NCBI RefSeq assembly: GCF_030052815.1
Contig: NC_079510.1
Location: 37,482,358-37,546,357 of the forward strand
DNA: 64,000 nucleotides
From: Hevea brasiliensis
Taxonomy: Eukaryota > Streptophyta > Magnoliopsida > Malpighiales > Euphorbiaceae
Direction: 5' to 3'
A program made the position numbers and the translations under genes. This document shows positions 35,449 through 47,643 of the stretch, piece by piece; the stretch's first letter is position 1, and each line of letters begins with the position of its first letter. The notes beneath the pieces are model-generated. The model saw nothing but the letters and a program-made list of their open reading frames with translations. It searched no databases and was not told the DNA's origin.

Positions 35449-35619
35449 TTTGTTGCTTTTCAACTTTATTGCATTTTGAATGATCGTGTGCATACATATA
35501 GGGGGAGCTTGTCTCAAAGCAAGTTCTTGCATACATGACATATGTAGATAGTTATACAACTTAATTTTTATGATCTTCATAGATTCATTAAGTTTTGACA
35601 TCATCAAAAAGGGGGAGAT
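35449..35619 (+). other. Sire1 PPT zone, last part with terminal PPT
   Basis: AAAAAGGGGGAGAT at 35606-35619 abuts the Sire1 3' LTR. A second tract, ATAGGGGGAGCTT, lies at ~35498-35510. The terminal tract is the likely plus-strand primer. Confidence 0.8.
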
Positions 35620-36117
35620 TATAGGCCCTGTAAGCTATAATGAGCTTGATTTTGATGATAACAAAACTTAATGAAATAGACATTAACCCTTGGTGCATAA
35701 GCATTTGAAGTGATTTTATAGGTCATGATATGCACATTGATGGAAGGACTATTCTATTGACATGGTTGATACAAAAGGAGATTATCATCTTGTATAACAC
35801 AAGACGAATCAAAGTCCATAAAGAAATAGGATAGAAATTAAGTTCTTAGGTCCATTTTACAAGATTAAAGATATTATGCCATTTAAGACCTAAAATCAAT
35901 TTTGTTTTTAGATTCAAGAGTTTAAAAAGTGTTTTATATCATTTCTAAGATTTTTGAATGGTTAAAAATTTTTTTACAACTTTTCTTCAAAAACTCAAAT
36001 TTTCAAAATTTAAGTCAAACAGTAGCAAAATTAGTTAACCCATTGTGAAAATTAGTTAATTAGTTTTGTTGTCTGAAATTCTCTGTCTTACAAAACTAGT
36101 TAACCAGTGAAAATTTT
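35620..36117 (+). repeat. Partial 3' LTR of Sire1
   Basis: It matches the first ~500 bases of 12462-13916 (start mutated TG to TA) and stops abruptly at 36117, where element E begins with TGTGACGCC. The missing ~950 bases are predicted to lie right of the window beyond E. Confidence 0.9.
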
Positions 36118-38826
36118 TGTGACGCCCATTACTCGTCTACTGTATAGCTGAGCAAGAAGTGTCACATTCGGTGCCAGAGCACCCTATCTTGTCTTATCAT
36201 GTCCATTGTAAATTTTTTAATATCATTTAAAAACAAGTAATCCATGTGTAAATTTTTTTTTATACAACTTGTTTCTGTGGAAACCCGGACAGAGCCTCCT
36301 CTGTTTTATTAGCATCTGGCGAGTTCCACTAATTACTTGTTAACATGTTCATATTCATTTCACACATTTCCATATCATATTCTATTGTATCATATCATTC
36401 ATAATTATTTTTAAGATCTCAAAAGGTATTTTCTATTGCATTCATAATAGAAATTCATAGACAATAATTTACAAGTTTACATTACAATCTCAAAGTTTAA
36501 TTACAATCCAAAATGAAATACATCATGTGTTTATGTACAATGAACAAAAGAATAAAATCTAGACATACATGGGCTCTACCAATAAAATTATAACTGTCGA
36601 GGTGACTAGTAGACACTGGCAAATCTGATCGGTCTCTATATGAGCACTGCTATTGCTGCTGCTCGGATTGGTCTCCAATACCTACGCGATGGAAAATCAA
36701 CGCTCTAAGCATAATGCTTAATGGTGCATAATTTATAATCACAATAACTAAACAATTGAAATAATAATTCTCTATGAAAAATCATAATTTCTAGGTATTT
36801 TACATTTTTACTGTACTTTGGAAACAATTGAAATTATAGGGATCTTTTCTGTTTACTTATTGTATATTAAGTCTTAATTAATTTTTATCAGTGCCCAAGA
36901 AATCTATAACGGATTATAAAAACTAGATACATGAGAGTATACTAGTTAGATAGCCATATGTTTATCCAGTATACGTCGGTCATGTCAGGCATGAAGCCTG
37001 CGGGCAAGCATTTAAGCCAAATATAATATTAGGCACAATGGCTAATGGACCGACATAAAGCCTATATAACAATCATGTCAAATAGATTTTATCTGTTAAT
37101 AATTATTCTTATGGGCAGTACTGCTATCTGTAGTCCCTAATTGGTATACCAATTGATCCAAATTAAATAAATAAGTATAGGTATATTATGGGTAATGACA
37201 CATTATTACTTATTTATTTGGAATGTTCATATCACTTTATAGTGGAAAAATAGGTCCCACATACCCCTTTCATGTGGTTTAGTGTTTAATGGCTTGTTAT
37301 GGTTAAATTCCTACCATAAGATAATTTATCTCATGGACCTTTCTTTAGGTTCAGTTTTTGTGTCTTACTTTTACCTGTCCATTTGATCAGTTTGTAGCCA
37401 CTGTTTGGCCACACTTCCTTCACGGAAGTTGTTTCTCTACGTCTTATCTTTATTTTCCCTTTTGAATCATGTCAATTTCATTTTCACAACTCAAGTTATG
37501 GTTGGATAACCATAACTTACTCATTTCCAGATTCTGGTTCCTTAACTAGGTAGCTTTTGGACTTAGAGTTTACCTAATTAATGGAACATGTCACAGTTAC
37601 TTTTAGACATGGTGATCTTCATAGAAATTTTTTTCCTATGTCTTATGATCATTGAGAAATTTGTATCACAATTTTTCAAGTTTTGTGGAATTATTTATGG
37701 CCAATTAACTAACCTGGACTCATGTACCCTGTGCCAGCAGGAATTCAGTTCAGGTCAGTGACTTCAGCTCAACTTTTAAAGTCCTTACATTTATAATTTG
37801 AGGAAGGTTTCTGAAATAAAGTTGGAGCCCTGTTTCTTTGGTTTCTGTAAATGTATGGCTCAATCTTATTGGATTTTTCTAGTGGGTGATATGACTAAAA
37901 GACTGTTCTGGGGTCAAATGAAGTTTGATTAGATTCCAGGTTTTGATATATTGACTTGTTCTAACAATTTAACCTAGTTCTCTTGATTTTTGAGTTTTGG
38001 TTAAAATACCAAATTTATAGATCTGTGTCTTTTGGACATTTTACCACTAGTTTTATTATATTTGAATTCTTGTAGACAAAGTTATGGCCATTTTGCCAAA
38101 ACTGGTCTGGTAAGTTTATGTCCAGCAGTTTCTAGACAACCTAATTCTGGACCATTCCCAACTTGGGCTAAAAATTTGGTTTGGTTTTTAGCCTTTCTGG
38201 GTTCTGTGGTCTTCATGAAAATTGTAGCTTTATGTCTAATTTTCCAATGGTATAAAATTCAGGTCATTTGGACTAGTATAGAGGGAGTTATGACCAAATG
38301 AATATGTACTATTCATTTGGTCATTTTCTGGGTTTTGTACAGGTTCATCCGGATTGGGATAGTGTTTAGGTCAAGTTTTGGATAGAATTTGGGCATAGTT
38401 TCTTCATGGAAAATGGAGTGTTTTGGGTGTAGTTTTACCTCCAATTGGCCTCATACCAATTGGAGCAACACAAAATCAGTTATGGCTCAAAACTTAAGCT
38501 GGACTCAATGAGTCCCAAACTTGCAGAAAAAACACTCCCAAAATTTCAATCTTCTCCAACTTCCTTACTTTAATTTGCATACATAGCACTTCTATAAGCA
38601 ATAATTTCATCTCAATTAGGTCAATCTCAAGCATAGACAAAATTCCTCAATTCATATACACAAACCCTAATTTTAAATTTCAAACTCAATCAATTCAATC
38701 CCTTTCACTTCTCATACATATACTCATACCAATAATCATCTTTAAACTCATTTACATCATTTGAACACATCAAAGCCCAACACTTTTCTTGGCTGCTAAA
38801 ATTTGGAGACAACATGAGTTCATGAA
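36118..38826 (-). repeat. 3' LTR of element E, first part
   Basis: Plus strand starts TGTGACGCCCATTACTCG. The order of landmarks (purine-rich start, GGTGCATAA near 36721, conserved hairpins at 38294-38320 and 38439-38465) follows the A LTR in the same orientation. The ORF at 38032 is chance. The sequence stops at ATGAA, the TSD of element B. It is built of ~198-bp modules from about 37400 to 38450. Confidence 0.8.
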
Positions 38827-39583
38827 TGTAGCACCCCTATATGCATAGTTCTGTGCATCTCACTGTTCCGGTGACCAGTGTCGGTCTTGACAATTAAGAG
38901 GATTAGAACTATATTGAAGCCATCTAGAAAAGCCCTGAACAAAAATAAATGGCAATTACATAAAGGTAAAAAGGAAATAAAGGAAATAAAGCATAATGGG
39001 TTAAATGAGCCGGGCGTCACAGCGATGGGTAACCGTACTAGGAAGTGACTGCGAGATTAGTCAAAACCCTAATTTTATACAGGGCATTGTGACACCACAA
39101 TCCTAGGAAAAATTGCAAAGCTAGGGGAAATGTGAAAATCACAGGAAAAGGTAGAGAACCAAATCAATAATTAGATCAGGGTTCCGGAAGAAATACTAAA
39201 TTTTTAGTAAATCGGATTAGATCGGTGAGGAGCAAATTGGTCAATTCACCCCTAGAGGTGACTCATGGCCTAACTATCTAATAAAATCTGAGGAATTAAA
39301 ATTTTGAAGTATAGATTTAAATTAAAGAACTATGGAAAAAGAAAGGAAAAAGAAAAGAAAAGAAAATTAGAATTATGACATCATCACACCCATGTAAGCA
39401 TGACCTAATTAATCTATAATTTTAATTTTTGAAAATTGTGGGATAATAACAACATAAAGTGACTAATTAAAATGAAAGTCTTATTTTCCCATTTCCTTAT
39501 TCTTCTTGCCGAATTGCTCCTCACTCTCTTCTCTATCTCTTTTACATTTTTCCTCCATTAAAGCTCACTTTGGAGCTTCCCTA

Positions 39584-41693
39584 TGAAGGAGCGGAAGCAT
39601 GAAAAACATAAGTTTAGATAATTGAATTCAAAATTTTTCTTCTAGGGTCTCATGCATCATGCAAGATTCATTATTTATTTATTTGATTTCAATGATAAAC
39701 AGCATATTAAAACACTTTTAATATATTTTTGGATCAACATTTTCCATTTAAGATTTTAGAATTAACAGATTAATTCATTAGAACCCTAGATTAAATAAAA
39801 AATAAGTGCACTAACTTTTTCATGCACTGTAGTTGTGTTTGGCACCTTTGGGATGCACCTAGGACACCAGATGTTGTCCCTCCAGCTTGTCCACACTAAG
39901 ATCACCAATGGCAGCCCCTTGAATAGCTTCTCAAGCCTTTCCAATCAATTATAAATATAGGTTTTGCCTGTAAAGATGTTATAGATGCATACAGGACACT
40001 AGAAACAATTTCTAGTATTTTTAATTCAAGAGAATGTTGGCAATTCTCTTTGAATTGATGAGAGATAAAGAAGAAGAGAGGGGAGAGCTTCTTTGGGTGG
40101 TGGCACAAAATAAAGAATAGCAGATTGTTACTTTTCTTTTTCATCCTTTCCCTTATATAGCTAGTTCACCACTTAAAACCCTTACCACATGTCACATTCT
40201 GATTGGCTCTTAGTTTAATTGACCCAATTACATTGTGCCAAGTGTCAAACTTAGATTTAATTTTGACTTTGATCATCTTACATGATTAAAAGACAATTGG
40301 CAAGCTTATGTGTGCCACATGTCACCATCTCATGGTGCCACATGTTTCCCTGTGAAAATGACCAAAATACCATTGTGTCTTAATTTTGAGTTCTCAACCC
40401 AAAATAATTTTTTTCTCTTCTTATAATCAATTTATATCAAATATAAATAAATTAATTAATCTCTATTAATTAATTTATCATAATTAAATTCATATTTAAA
40501 CACTTTAAACATAAATTTAACTTATACTATACATCTAATAACCTATATTTGGTTTCAAGCCATGCTAGGGACTTTATAATCTAATTGCAAACCAAAACTA
40601 TTTAATTAATCAATTAAACTCTTTAACTTATTAATTAAATCACATTTAACTTAGTGATTACTTGTGTATGTGTGTGACTCACTAGGCTCATCACTAATTG
40701 GCAATGACATATGATATCAACTCTTAATATCATCATAACTCTTTCTTATCATAAATGATTTCTCAAAATCATTTTAGGCACCTCATAGGCTATGGTTAAT
40801 ACCTAGCATAGCATGCCATAGTCACCCAACTAGTAATAAGGTTTACCTTAAATGAACCTATAATCATATATTATCATGCACTAGAATCTCTCTGTTACAA
40901 AATTCCAATTCGAACTGGAGTCATGGTTTATGTTAAACCCCATATGCTATGAATATTATGTTCTCTTTTAATTCCATTTCTTGATTAAAAAGATTTTCAA
41001 ATCAGAAACTCTTTTCTGATTAAATCTATCTGTCCTGGCTAGGAACTTGAAACATCAAGAATAATTAAATGAACATAGGATTTTATCCCTATTTACTTAG
41101 GGTAACAGATTCCATCTTGATCAACACCTACCTCCATATATAACTAGTAGGAGCCAACACATGCCCATATACCCATACACAGTACAAGTATGAAAGCAGT
41201 ATCAAACTCAAACCAACTATATATAAGATAACTATGCTATCTCAGGTCTAAAGATTATATGCACTGATATGATTTATGACAATACATTGACAAGAGTAAA
41301 CTCCATGTGCTTGTCATAAATGTCACTGGTTCGGTCTACTTATCATGTATAAGTGCTTATCATGTTTGTTATATGGCATAAGACTCACCATTCCATCTTA
41401 TTTATATCTCATATAAATACATTGGGAACAAACATGAATATAATCTTTACGGATAAGTCATGTCCTTATTATGAAGTATCCTCGATTGTGAACCAATTTA
41501 TAATACTTTGTGCTAGAAATACTGTCACTCATATTCTTAACAACTTAAGAATAGAATTTCTAACAAAATATCAATGGACCTTTTCTAATACACATAAATA
41601 TATTATTTAAACGGAAAAGTGAAAATGCCTTTTATTAATAAAACATGTACAAGATATATACTAAATGATATGCTCTAGGGCATACTACTAACA
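39584..41693 (+). mobile_element. Element G: solo LTR inside B 5' LTR
   Basis: It starts TGAAGGAGCGG, ends TACTACTAACA and is flanked by CCCTA (39579-39583, 41694-41698). The empty site is seen intact in the B 3' LTR near 48399. At 2110 bp with no coding capacity it fits a solo LTR. The end (AATAAAACATGTAC... then CTCTAGGGCAT) resembles copia LTR 3' ends of the Angela/TAR type; lineage and strand are tentative. Confidence 0.75.
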
Positions 41694-44100
41694 CCCTAAC
41701 CCTCAATTCCACCATAATTTTTCTAGCTTCTTAGATTAAATCTTATATTTGAGACTTGTAAAGAAGGTGGGAGAAATAAATTGAAGGAAAAAGTGAAGAG
41801 ATTTGAAGACTGAAAAGCTATACAAAGGTTAGTGTTATTCCTTCAATTCTTTCCTTATCTTTAAGCTTAGATACTTGAATGAAGTTAAAATTTGATGAAA
41901 AATTAAAAGGCTTATACAAGTAAAGAAACCCCATGAATTTCAGCCATGATAGGGAAAGGTAGGATTTGATGGATTTTGATGAAACTAAAAGTGTTAGCAA
42001 GCTTGATGGAATGTGTAAATGAGATTTATATACTTTGATTGCATGAGATGTAACAATTAGTGAATTAGGGTTCTTGACCCTTAGGTTTTTAGGGGGAAAA
42101 TTTGAGAATTTGATAAATTGATGTACTTTGACTTAAGTGAGGTTTAAAATGGTTAATTAGTGTAATTTAGAATGTGTTTGAATGGCTAAAATTGAAATGG
42201 GATTGTAAATGTGTGATGTTCAATTCTGGACAGCTTGACCCTTACCCATTCAGATAGGTATAACTAGAAATTAGTTGCTCTAATTGGTGTGAGGCTAATT
42301 AGAGATGAAACTTAAGATATAATGCAACAATTTTGGTGAAGAAATCTTGCCCTAAAATAGAACACAAAGTGTTGTAAAATTAGGTCAAATCTAGGTAAGT
42401 CACACTTCCATTGTACAAAAATGATCAAATGAATCTGTTCATTTGGTCGTAACTTGGTCTAGGCAGGTCCAAATGACTTGATTTTTGAACCATTAGAAAG
42501 CTATGACATAGCACTAAAACTTTTATGAAGAATATAAATCCAAAATTTTCCTATTACAAAGTCAAATTGTCAACCAAATTTGGTTGCTCAAAATTGCCAA
42601 AACCAAATTTGGTATCCAGAATCTGGGTTTGGATCAATCCGGCCAGCCTTAGAAAAATGGTCATAACTTGAGATACAATACTCCAAATGGAGTGATTCAA
42701 AAAAGGAATTAAAGCCAAGACAATAAGCAACAACTTTGATGAGGGACATTTAGCCAAAATTCCACTGTAGACAGACCAATGGAGCAGTAGAATACAGTAA
42801 CCCAAAACTGACTTTTTGGATTTGCACCTAGGGAAATTAGAAATTGAATTAGCAATCAATGCCAACAAAATTGACGCCCAAAATGTGGTATATGGGTGCA
42901 ATTAGAATTAATAAACCTATCAAGTATGGAAAAGTCAACATTTTGACTTGAATAGTGCCATGAATACTGCCACTATATATAAAAATGCAAAGCACCCGAA
43001 TTTATAAAATGTAATGAGTAGGATAAGTTTGCAAAGAAATTTTTGGAATTTAATTATTAGAAATGGATACCAAAGCACTTTAAATTTATGTATTTCAGTT
43101 GGAAAGGGATCTTTGAAGGAGAAACGAAAATTTGAGTAAATTGAGTGAACAAAAGAGGTTTGTGCACAACTAGTTTTAAATTGTTCATGTTATTCATATT
43201 TTATTTGATTAAATGATTTTATTTTCTTTATGTATTATGTTTACCAATTATTGAATTTATTTCAATGATTATTGAAATGTGTTATGGTATGAATGAGTTT
43301 AGTTTTGAAAAATGAAATTAATCATGATTTTATTTTGTTATGAATTGAATGAAACTGGCTTCGGAAAAATTTTGATTGAAATACGTTTACATGGTTTACA
43401 TGGAAAATTGATTTGAAAAATGGTTTATACTTAACATGGGAAATGGATTAAATATGTTTTGAATTGTGATGGGCATAAAAAAATTATTGGATATTGAAAT
43501 TGACTTTGAATTAAATTATATTGTGATTTATGCTCACAAAAAGGATAAAAAGATTCATGATGTGTTTTATATCTCACTATAGATGCTTGACTAGGTTATT
43601 ACCCGTCGCTCATTTGTTGAGGAGACACTGGAGTTAGCTTTATTTTGATTACCATGGTACGTGCACATGCTTAGATTCTCCTCTTATTAGAGGTTAGATC
43701 CAAGTTTCTCATGGCCCCTTTAGAAGTTACATTGTTGTGGTGTTGTAATGTGCATAATGATTCGATCTCCCTGACCATAGGGAGTTAGAATCGCTTTGAA
43801 GATGGCCCTTACGGATTAGTCCAACATAGTTAGGGAGATAAAGAATGGTTTTGGAAAGTGAGAAATGGTGATTTTAAACTGTTATTTGAGTAAAATTGAT
43901 TTGAAAGAGACTATTTGTTTTGTATTAACTATTTTCATAGTTGATGGAATTGTTTTAAATGGCCAATTATGATTGGAAAAAAATTTTTAATTATTGACTA
44001 AGGTCACTTAATTATTTGATTTGTACCATTGAAAATATTGACTTGATTTTATGATTTTTGAAGAAATCAACATTTCCAATTTTTGTTCTGAATTGTCACC

Positions 44101-44103
<3 letters not shown>

Positions 44104-44143
<40 letters not shown>
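44104..44143. repeat. (TA)n microsatellite
   Basis: About 20 TA units in the B 5' LTR. The matching place in the 3' LTR (50804-50826) has about 11-12 units, so length diverged after insertion. Confidence 0.95.
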
Positions 44144-44144
<1 letters not shown>

Positions 44145-44922
44145 TTTAAATTATAGTTGTACACCACTGAATTCATCACTCAGTGATAGCTTTGTATGCT
44201 GTCGCAAGTGAAAGGACTATAAATAAGCTGAGTAAGATTCCTTGAAGACTCATTGGGATTAGCTCCGGGTATATCATAGGTATACCCTTGTACGTTAGAT
44301 TTTGATGTATGCATATAATTATATATATGTAATTTATTTAAGCAGTTGCACAAGAACTTTTGTAATATTATTTTGGGTATTTAATTAAAATGCAAATTAT
44401 TGTAATATTAATTTGAGATTTTATTTACCTGTATATTGTTGTAATATTAATTTTATTACCCTAATGAGTATGATATTCAAAATTCTTCTTGAGTTTTAAA
44501 ATCCATGTATGGTTTTCCTTATGAAAAGTATGGCTTGAAAATTGAATTGAGTTTATTGTATTGAATTGGGAGATGAAAATTATTTATATTAGAGTTGTGG
44601 TTGAGTAAAAATATTGGGAGTGTTTTTCTTTGTAGGTTTTGAAGAATTGTTTTCTCAAAATACAACTGGCACTCTGCCGAAATTTTGAAAAATTTTCGTA
44701 ACATCAGATTTTAATAGAGGATTTGATCCATGACCAAAATTTTAATTAAATGCTTTTTAATAAATATTCAACGTTCCCACCACTATAAAAATGATCGAAA
44801 ATTGTTTTAAAATCCCTTGTAGTATATTTAATGGGTTACCGGTAGGCAAAGTATGGTAATTCATTAGGTGTACTATGAGAGCATGTTATACTTTACGGAG
44901 GGGTAAGGTGTGACATATTTAG

Positions 44923-44934
44923 TGGTATCAGGGC
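44923..44934 (+). other. Primer binding site of element B
   Basis: TGGTATCAGGGC, one base off the initiator tRNA-Met PBS, 8 bases after the LTR end. Confidence 0.8.
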
Positions 44935-45101
44935 AAGTTTTAATGTAAATTTTGAATTGTGAATTTGAAATAATTTTTTTGGTAAGTACAACTGCTCTAA
45001 TGTTTAATACATATAATACATTTACATCATAAATATGAACTGACAGGGGGGAAATCTCCTTGTGTTGGTTGTACAGGATATAGAAAATCCTGTAAAAAGA
45101 T

Positions 45102-45913
45102 ATGGAAGAGAAGGATGAGACAATAGAACAGTCTGTGACGGCGAAAGTATAAGGTGAGGCCCCAGCTCCTCAGAGCGTCGAAGGCCCGATTGTAACAGTT
45201 CCACCAGTACAAATTACTGCGCAAATGGCCCAGCAACTGGCCCCTTTCTTTCAACAAATGGCTGATAATCTGTCAGCCAAGTCCAAGTACAGACCCAACC
45301 CCCACAAGGGCAACATGAAATAGAGAAGAGTGACAAATCTGTGGGTCAGAATTCGAGTAGTAATTTGGGGAAGAGAAAAGAATTTGAAGGACCCCGAGCT
45401 CATGGATATGATAGAGACGGATCTTCAGGACAGAGGACACCAAGGTCTAGTCGTCGAACAACTAGAAGTTCCTATCCTCCCCGCATCTGTAACTCTTGTG
45501 GCAAACTACATGGGGGTATTTATCATAAAGCCACTGGAGCCTGCTACAATTGTGTTGAACGCAGACACTTCGCTAGAGATTGTACTAGAGCACCTCGATC
45601 TGCTCTTCAAAGTTCACAGACAGTTGGTCAGGGCCAAGATAAAAATAGAGTTGGTATTCCTCGCAATCATAGCACAATGAATCAACCCGAACATAGTAAC
45701 GCATTAATCAGAGTGTCCACTATTTGCCAGGGAGAAAGAGCAGAAACTTTAGATATAGCTGCTAGCAAGTTTTTTATTTTGGAAGAAACAACTAGTTATT
45801 ATTTGATCCCAACACTACTTATTTGTATGTTAGTGTTAGAATTATATGTTCTGTTGCTGTTCCTTTATATGGGAATAAATTTTGATGCATTAGTGAATAG
45901 TTCTTTAGGATAA
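45102..45913 (+). pseudogene. Element B capsid-less gag-like ORF, broken
   Basis: It parallels the D ORF from its fourth residue (MEEK). A stop (near 45150) and a frameshift (near 45282) break it. The open part from 45341 has the Arg-rich region, the CNSCGKLHGG cluster and a knuckle CYNCVERRHFARDC (~45541-45582, Gly replaced by Val). The same capsid-removing junction as in D lies near 45300-45320. The last ~40 residues are hydrophobic, but this is a shifted reading of the protease start (LFDPNTT in another frame), not a membrane domain. Confidence 0.8.
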
Positions 45914-47629
45914 AAACTACGATAATAAGTGAAATTAGTTTTGGAAGAGTTAGTCAGCAAAAAGTATTTGCTAGCATGCAATAATTTATAAAGCTAATTA
46001 GTGAGCCTACTTAATATAAGGCATGAGGACCTAAAAGTAAGTTACAATAATATAATTGATCTGGATGAGGGCAAAGATGTTACTGTTAGTAATTATTAAT
46101 GGATATTGTAATCAAAATAAGTTTTGAATATTAGTGAATTTGAGAAGGATAAGATATAGGAAAGTTTGATCTATTGAGGATGTATCGTAGTAACTATGCA
46201 ATGTTCTTATTGTTTGTACTGTAAGCTGCAGATTACAGTACTGACTTGAGATTATTGTGTAGAGCTACGTACTACTCGATAGTACACCAAGATAAGAATA
46301 GTTGCAAATGACATCTGTTTTGGTATAATTATGCCAGGACAAAATTTTATTATTGGAAATGAGTTTGAAAATCCAACTTAGGGATTTAAAACTCTAAAGT
46401 TAGAATATCAAAAGGTTATAATTATAAGATAGCTAGAGTCACTGACTCAGTTATCTAACATGAACTACGATATAGTTATAAGATAGCTAGAGTCACTGAC
46501 TCAGTTATCTAACATGAACTACGATACGTCAGGAATCATTATAAAACTACAAATTTTAGTATAGTCATAAATTAATGATAACACCTATACAGTAAAGTCA
46601 TCCGGTCTCTGATATGGGTAATTATTTTGATATTGTCATGGATCTTTCGCCTAAAGTTTAGCAAAAAATAGTATTATATTAGTGTAACAACAAGGCACAA
46701 AGAAAAATTTCATTCCCTTGAAGGAGACAGGATGCTATGGATGATAATCATAAATTGTAAAATGATGTTCTAATTAAGACAGGGATAGGATAAGAATAAT
46801 TGGCTAGGTATTTCTTAGAAAGAGCACAATTCTATTGTGCGGACCATAATGACTAGATTATGACTAGTATATGATGAGAGAAAAAAGGAGAGTTTTATAG
46901 ACCCCCTTCTTAAGATATTAGAGGCTAGTTTATAGTTAAGTAGAAAAGAAGACACTGATTTCAAATCAGTGAAAAATAAACTATAGAATATCGATAGATA
47001 AAAGAGATGTGGAAGTGAAAATTTGAATAGTTGGTGTAAATATAATAAAGAAACGTTATGAATATCAATGAGAGAGTGTTGACTAGAATAGTCAGAGGAC
47101 CAAAACAGAGTAATATCGAAGTATAGTGAATTTATTAGGGATGTTAAGAGGTACTAAATTTTGACTCGACAGTCGAGTTAAGGAAAAAAATAAGACTGAG
47201 GGATGAAATAATCAAAGTTACTTTGTGGAATGGAAAAAGAAGTAAATAGAAAAGTAAAGATGAGGATGGCAAAGGAATGACATTAGGAAAAATATTTATT
47301 ATGGCATAAACACATAGAAGCGCGAGCTTCGAAGTAAGTTAACTTATGACAGTGTTAAGAGCCCAACCATGGAGCTCAAAATTATGGGATAAGGATAAAC
47401 CTTTGTTGTCCCTAATTCAAGTTAAAGTAAGTAGTATGGAGAACTCATAAGGATGTTAGCACATGGGATGAAACCGGTAAGAAATAAACAAATACCATTG
47501 AGTAAAGTGTTATGGACCATCATTCAGACTATGAAGCCATATGGAAATGTGAGAAAGACGTGAGAAAACAATACATACGACTGTTTAAGGACTGATAGCG
47601 GGCAAAATTTAGAGGACGAAATTTCTTTT
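45914..47629 (+). other. Non-coding interior of element B
   Basis: There is no ORF of note and no recognisable RT, RNase H or integrase. Blocks near 46215-46275 and 46430-46460 match the interior of D in reverse orientation. A 54-bp tandem duplication lies at 46422-46527. The last 60 bases (GCGGGCAAAATTTAGAGG then GACGAAATTTC) are the conserved 3' end typical of gypsy elements. Confidence 0.6.
46422..46527. repeat. 54-bp tandem duplication
   Basis: Two copies start TTATAAGATAGCTAGAGTCA at 46422 and 46476 and are almost identical, indicating a recent local duplication. Confidence 0.9.
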
Positions 47630-47643
47630 AAGGGGGGGAGAAT
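47630..47643 (+). other. Polypurine tract of element B
   Basis: AAGGGGGGGAGAAT directly before the 3' LTR at 47644. Confidence 0.85.

Larger units (their letters stand above)
12462..36117 (+). mobile_element. Sire1: Sirevirus-type Ty1/copia element, interrupted
   Basis: Order is 5' LTR, tRNA-Met PBS, gag, PR, INT, RT, RNase H, ORF3, multiple polypurine tracts, partial 3' LTR. The copia order (INT before RT), the ORF after pol and the repeated GGGGGAG tracts mark a Sirevirus. Gypsy A (21717-33607) and solo LTR F (33744-35443) are inserted between ORF3 and the 3' LTR. Element E cuts the 3' LTR at 36117, so its last ~950 bases should lie beyond the window. Coding regions carry many stops, and the catalytic protease motif is mutated, so it is defective. 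Confidence 0.9.
38827..44915 (+). repeat. 5' LTR of element B (interrupted by G)
   Basis: It starts TGTAGCACCCC and ends GTAAGGTGTGACA just before the PBS. Without insert G it is ~3970 bp and collinear with 47644-60557 minus Sire2. It contains a (TA)n run at 44104-44143. Short ORFs in it are not supported. Confidence 0.9.

Noticed and set aside
45780..45913. Hydrophobic tail of B gag as a membrane segment
   Set aside because: The same bases in another frame encode the start of protease (LFDP), as in D, so the hydrophobic reading is a frame artefact.
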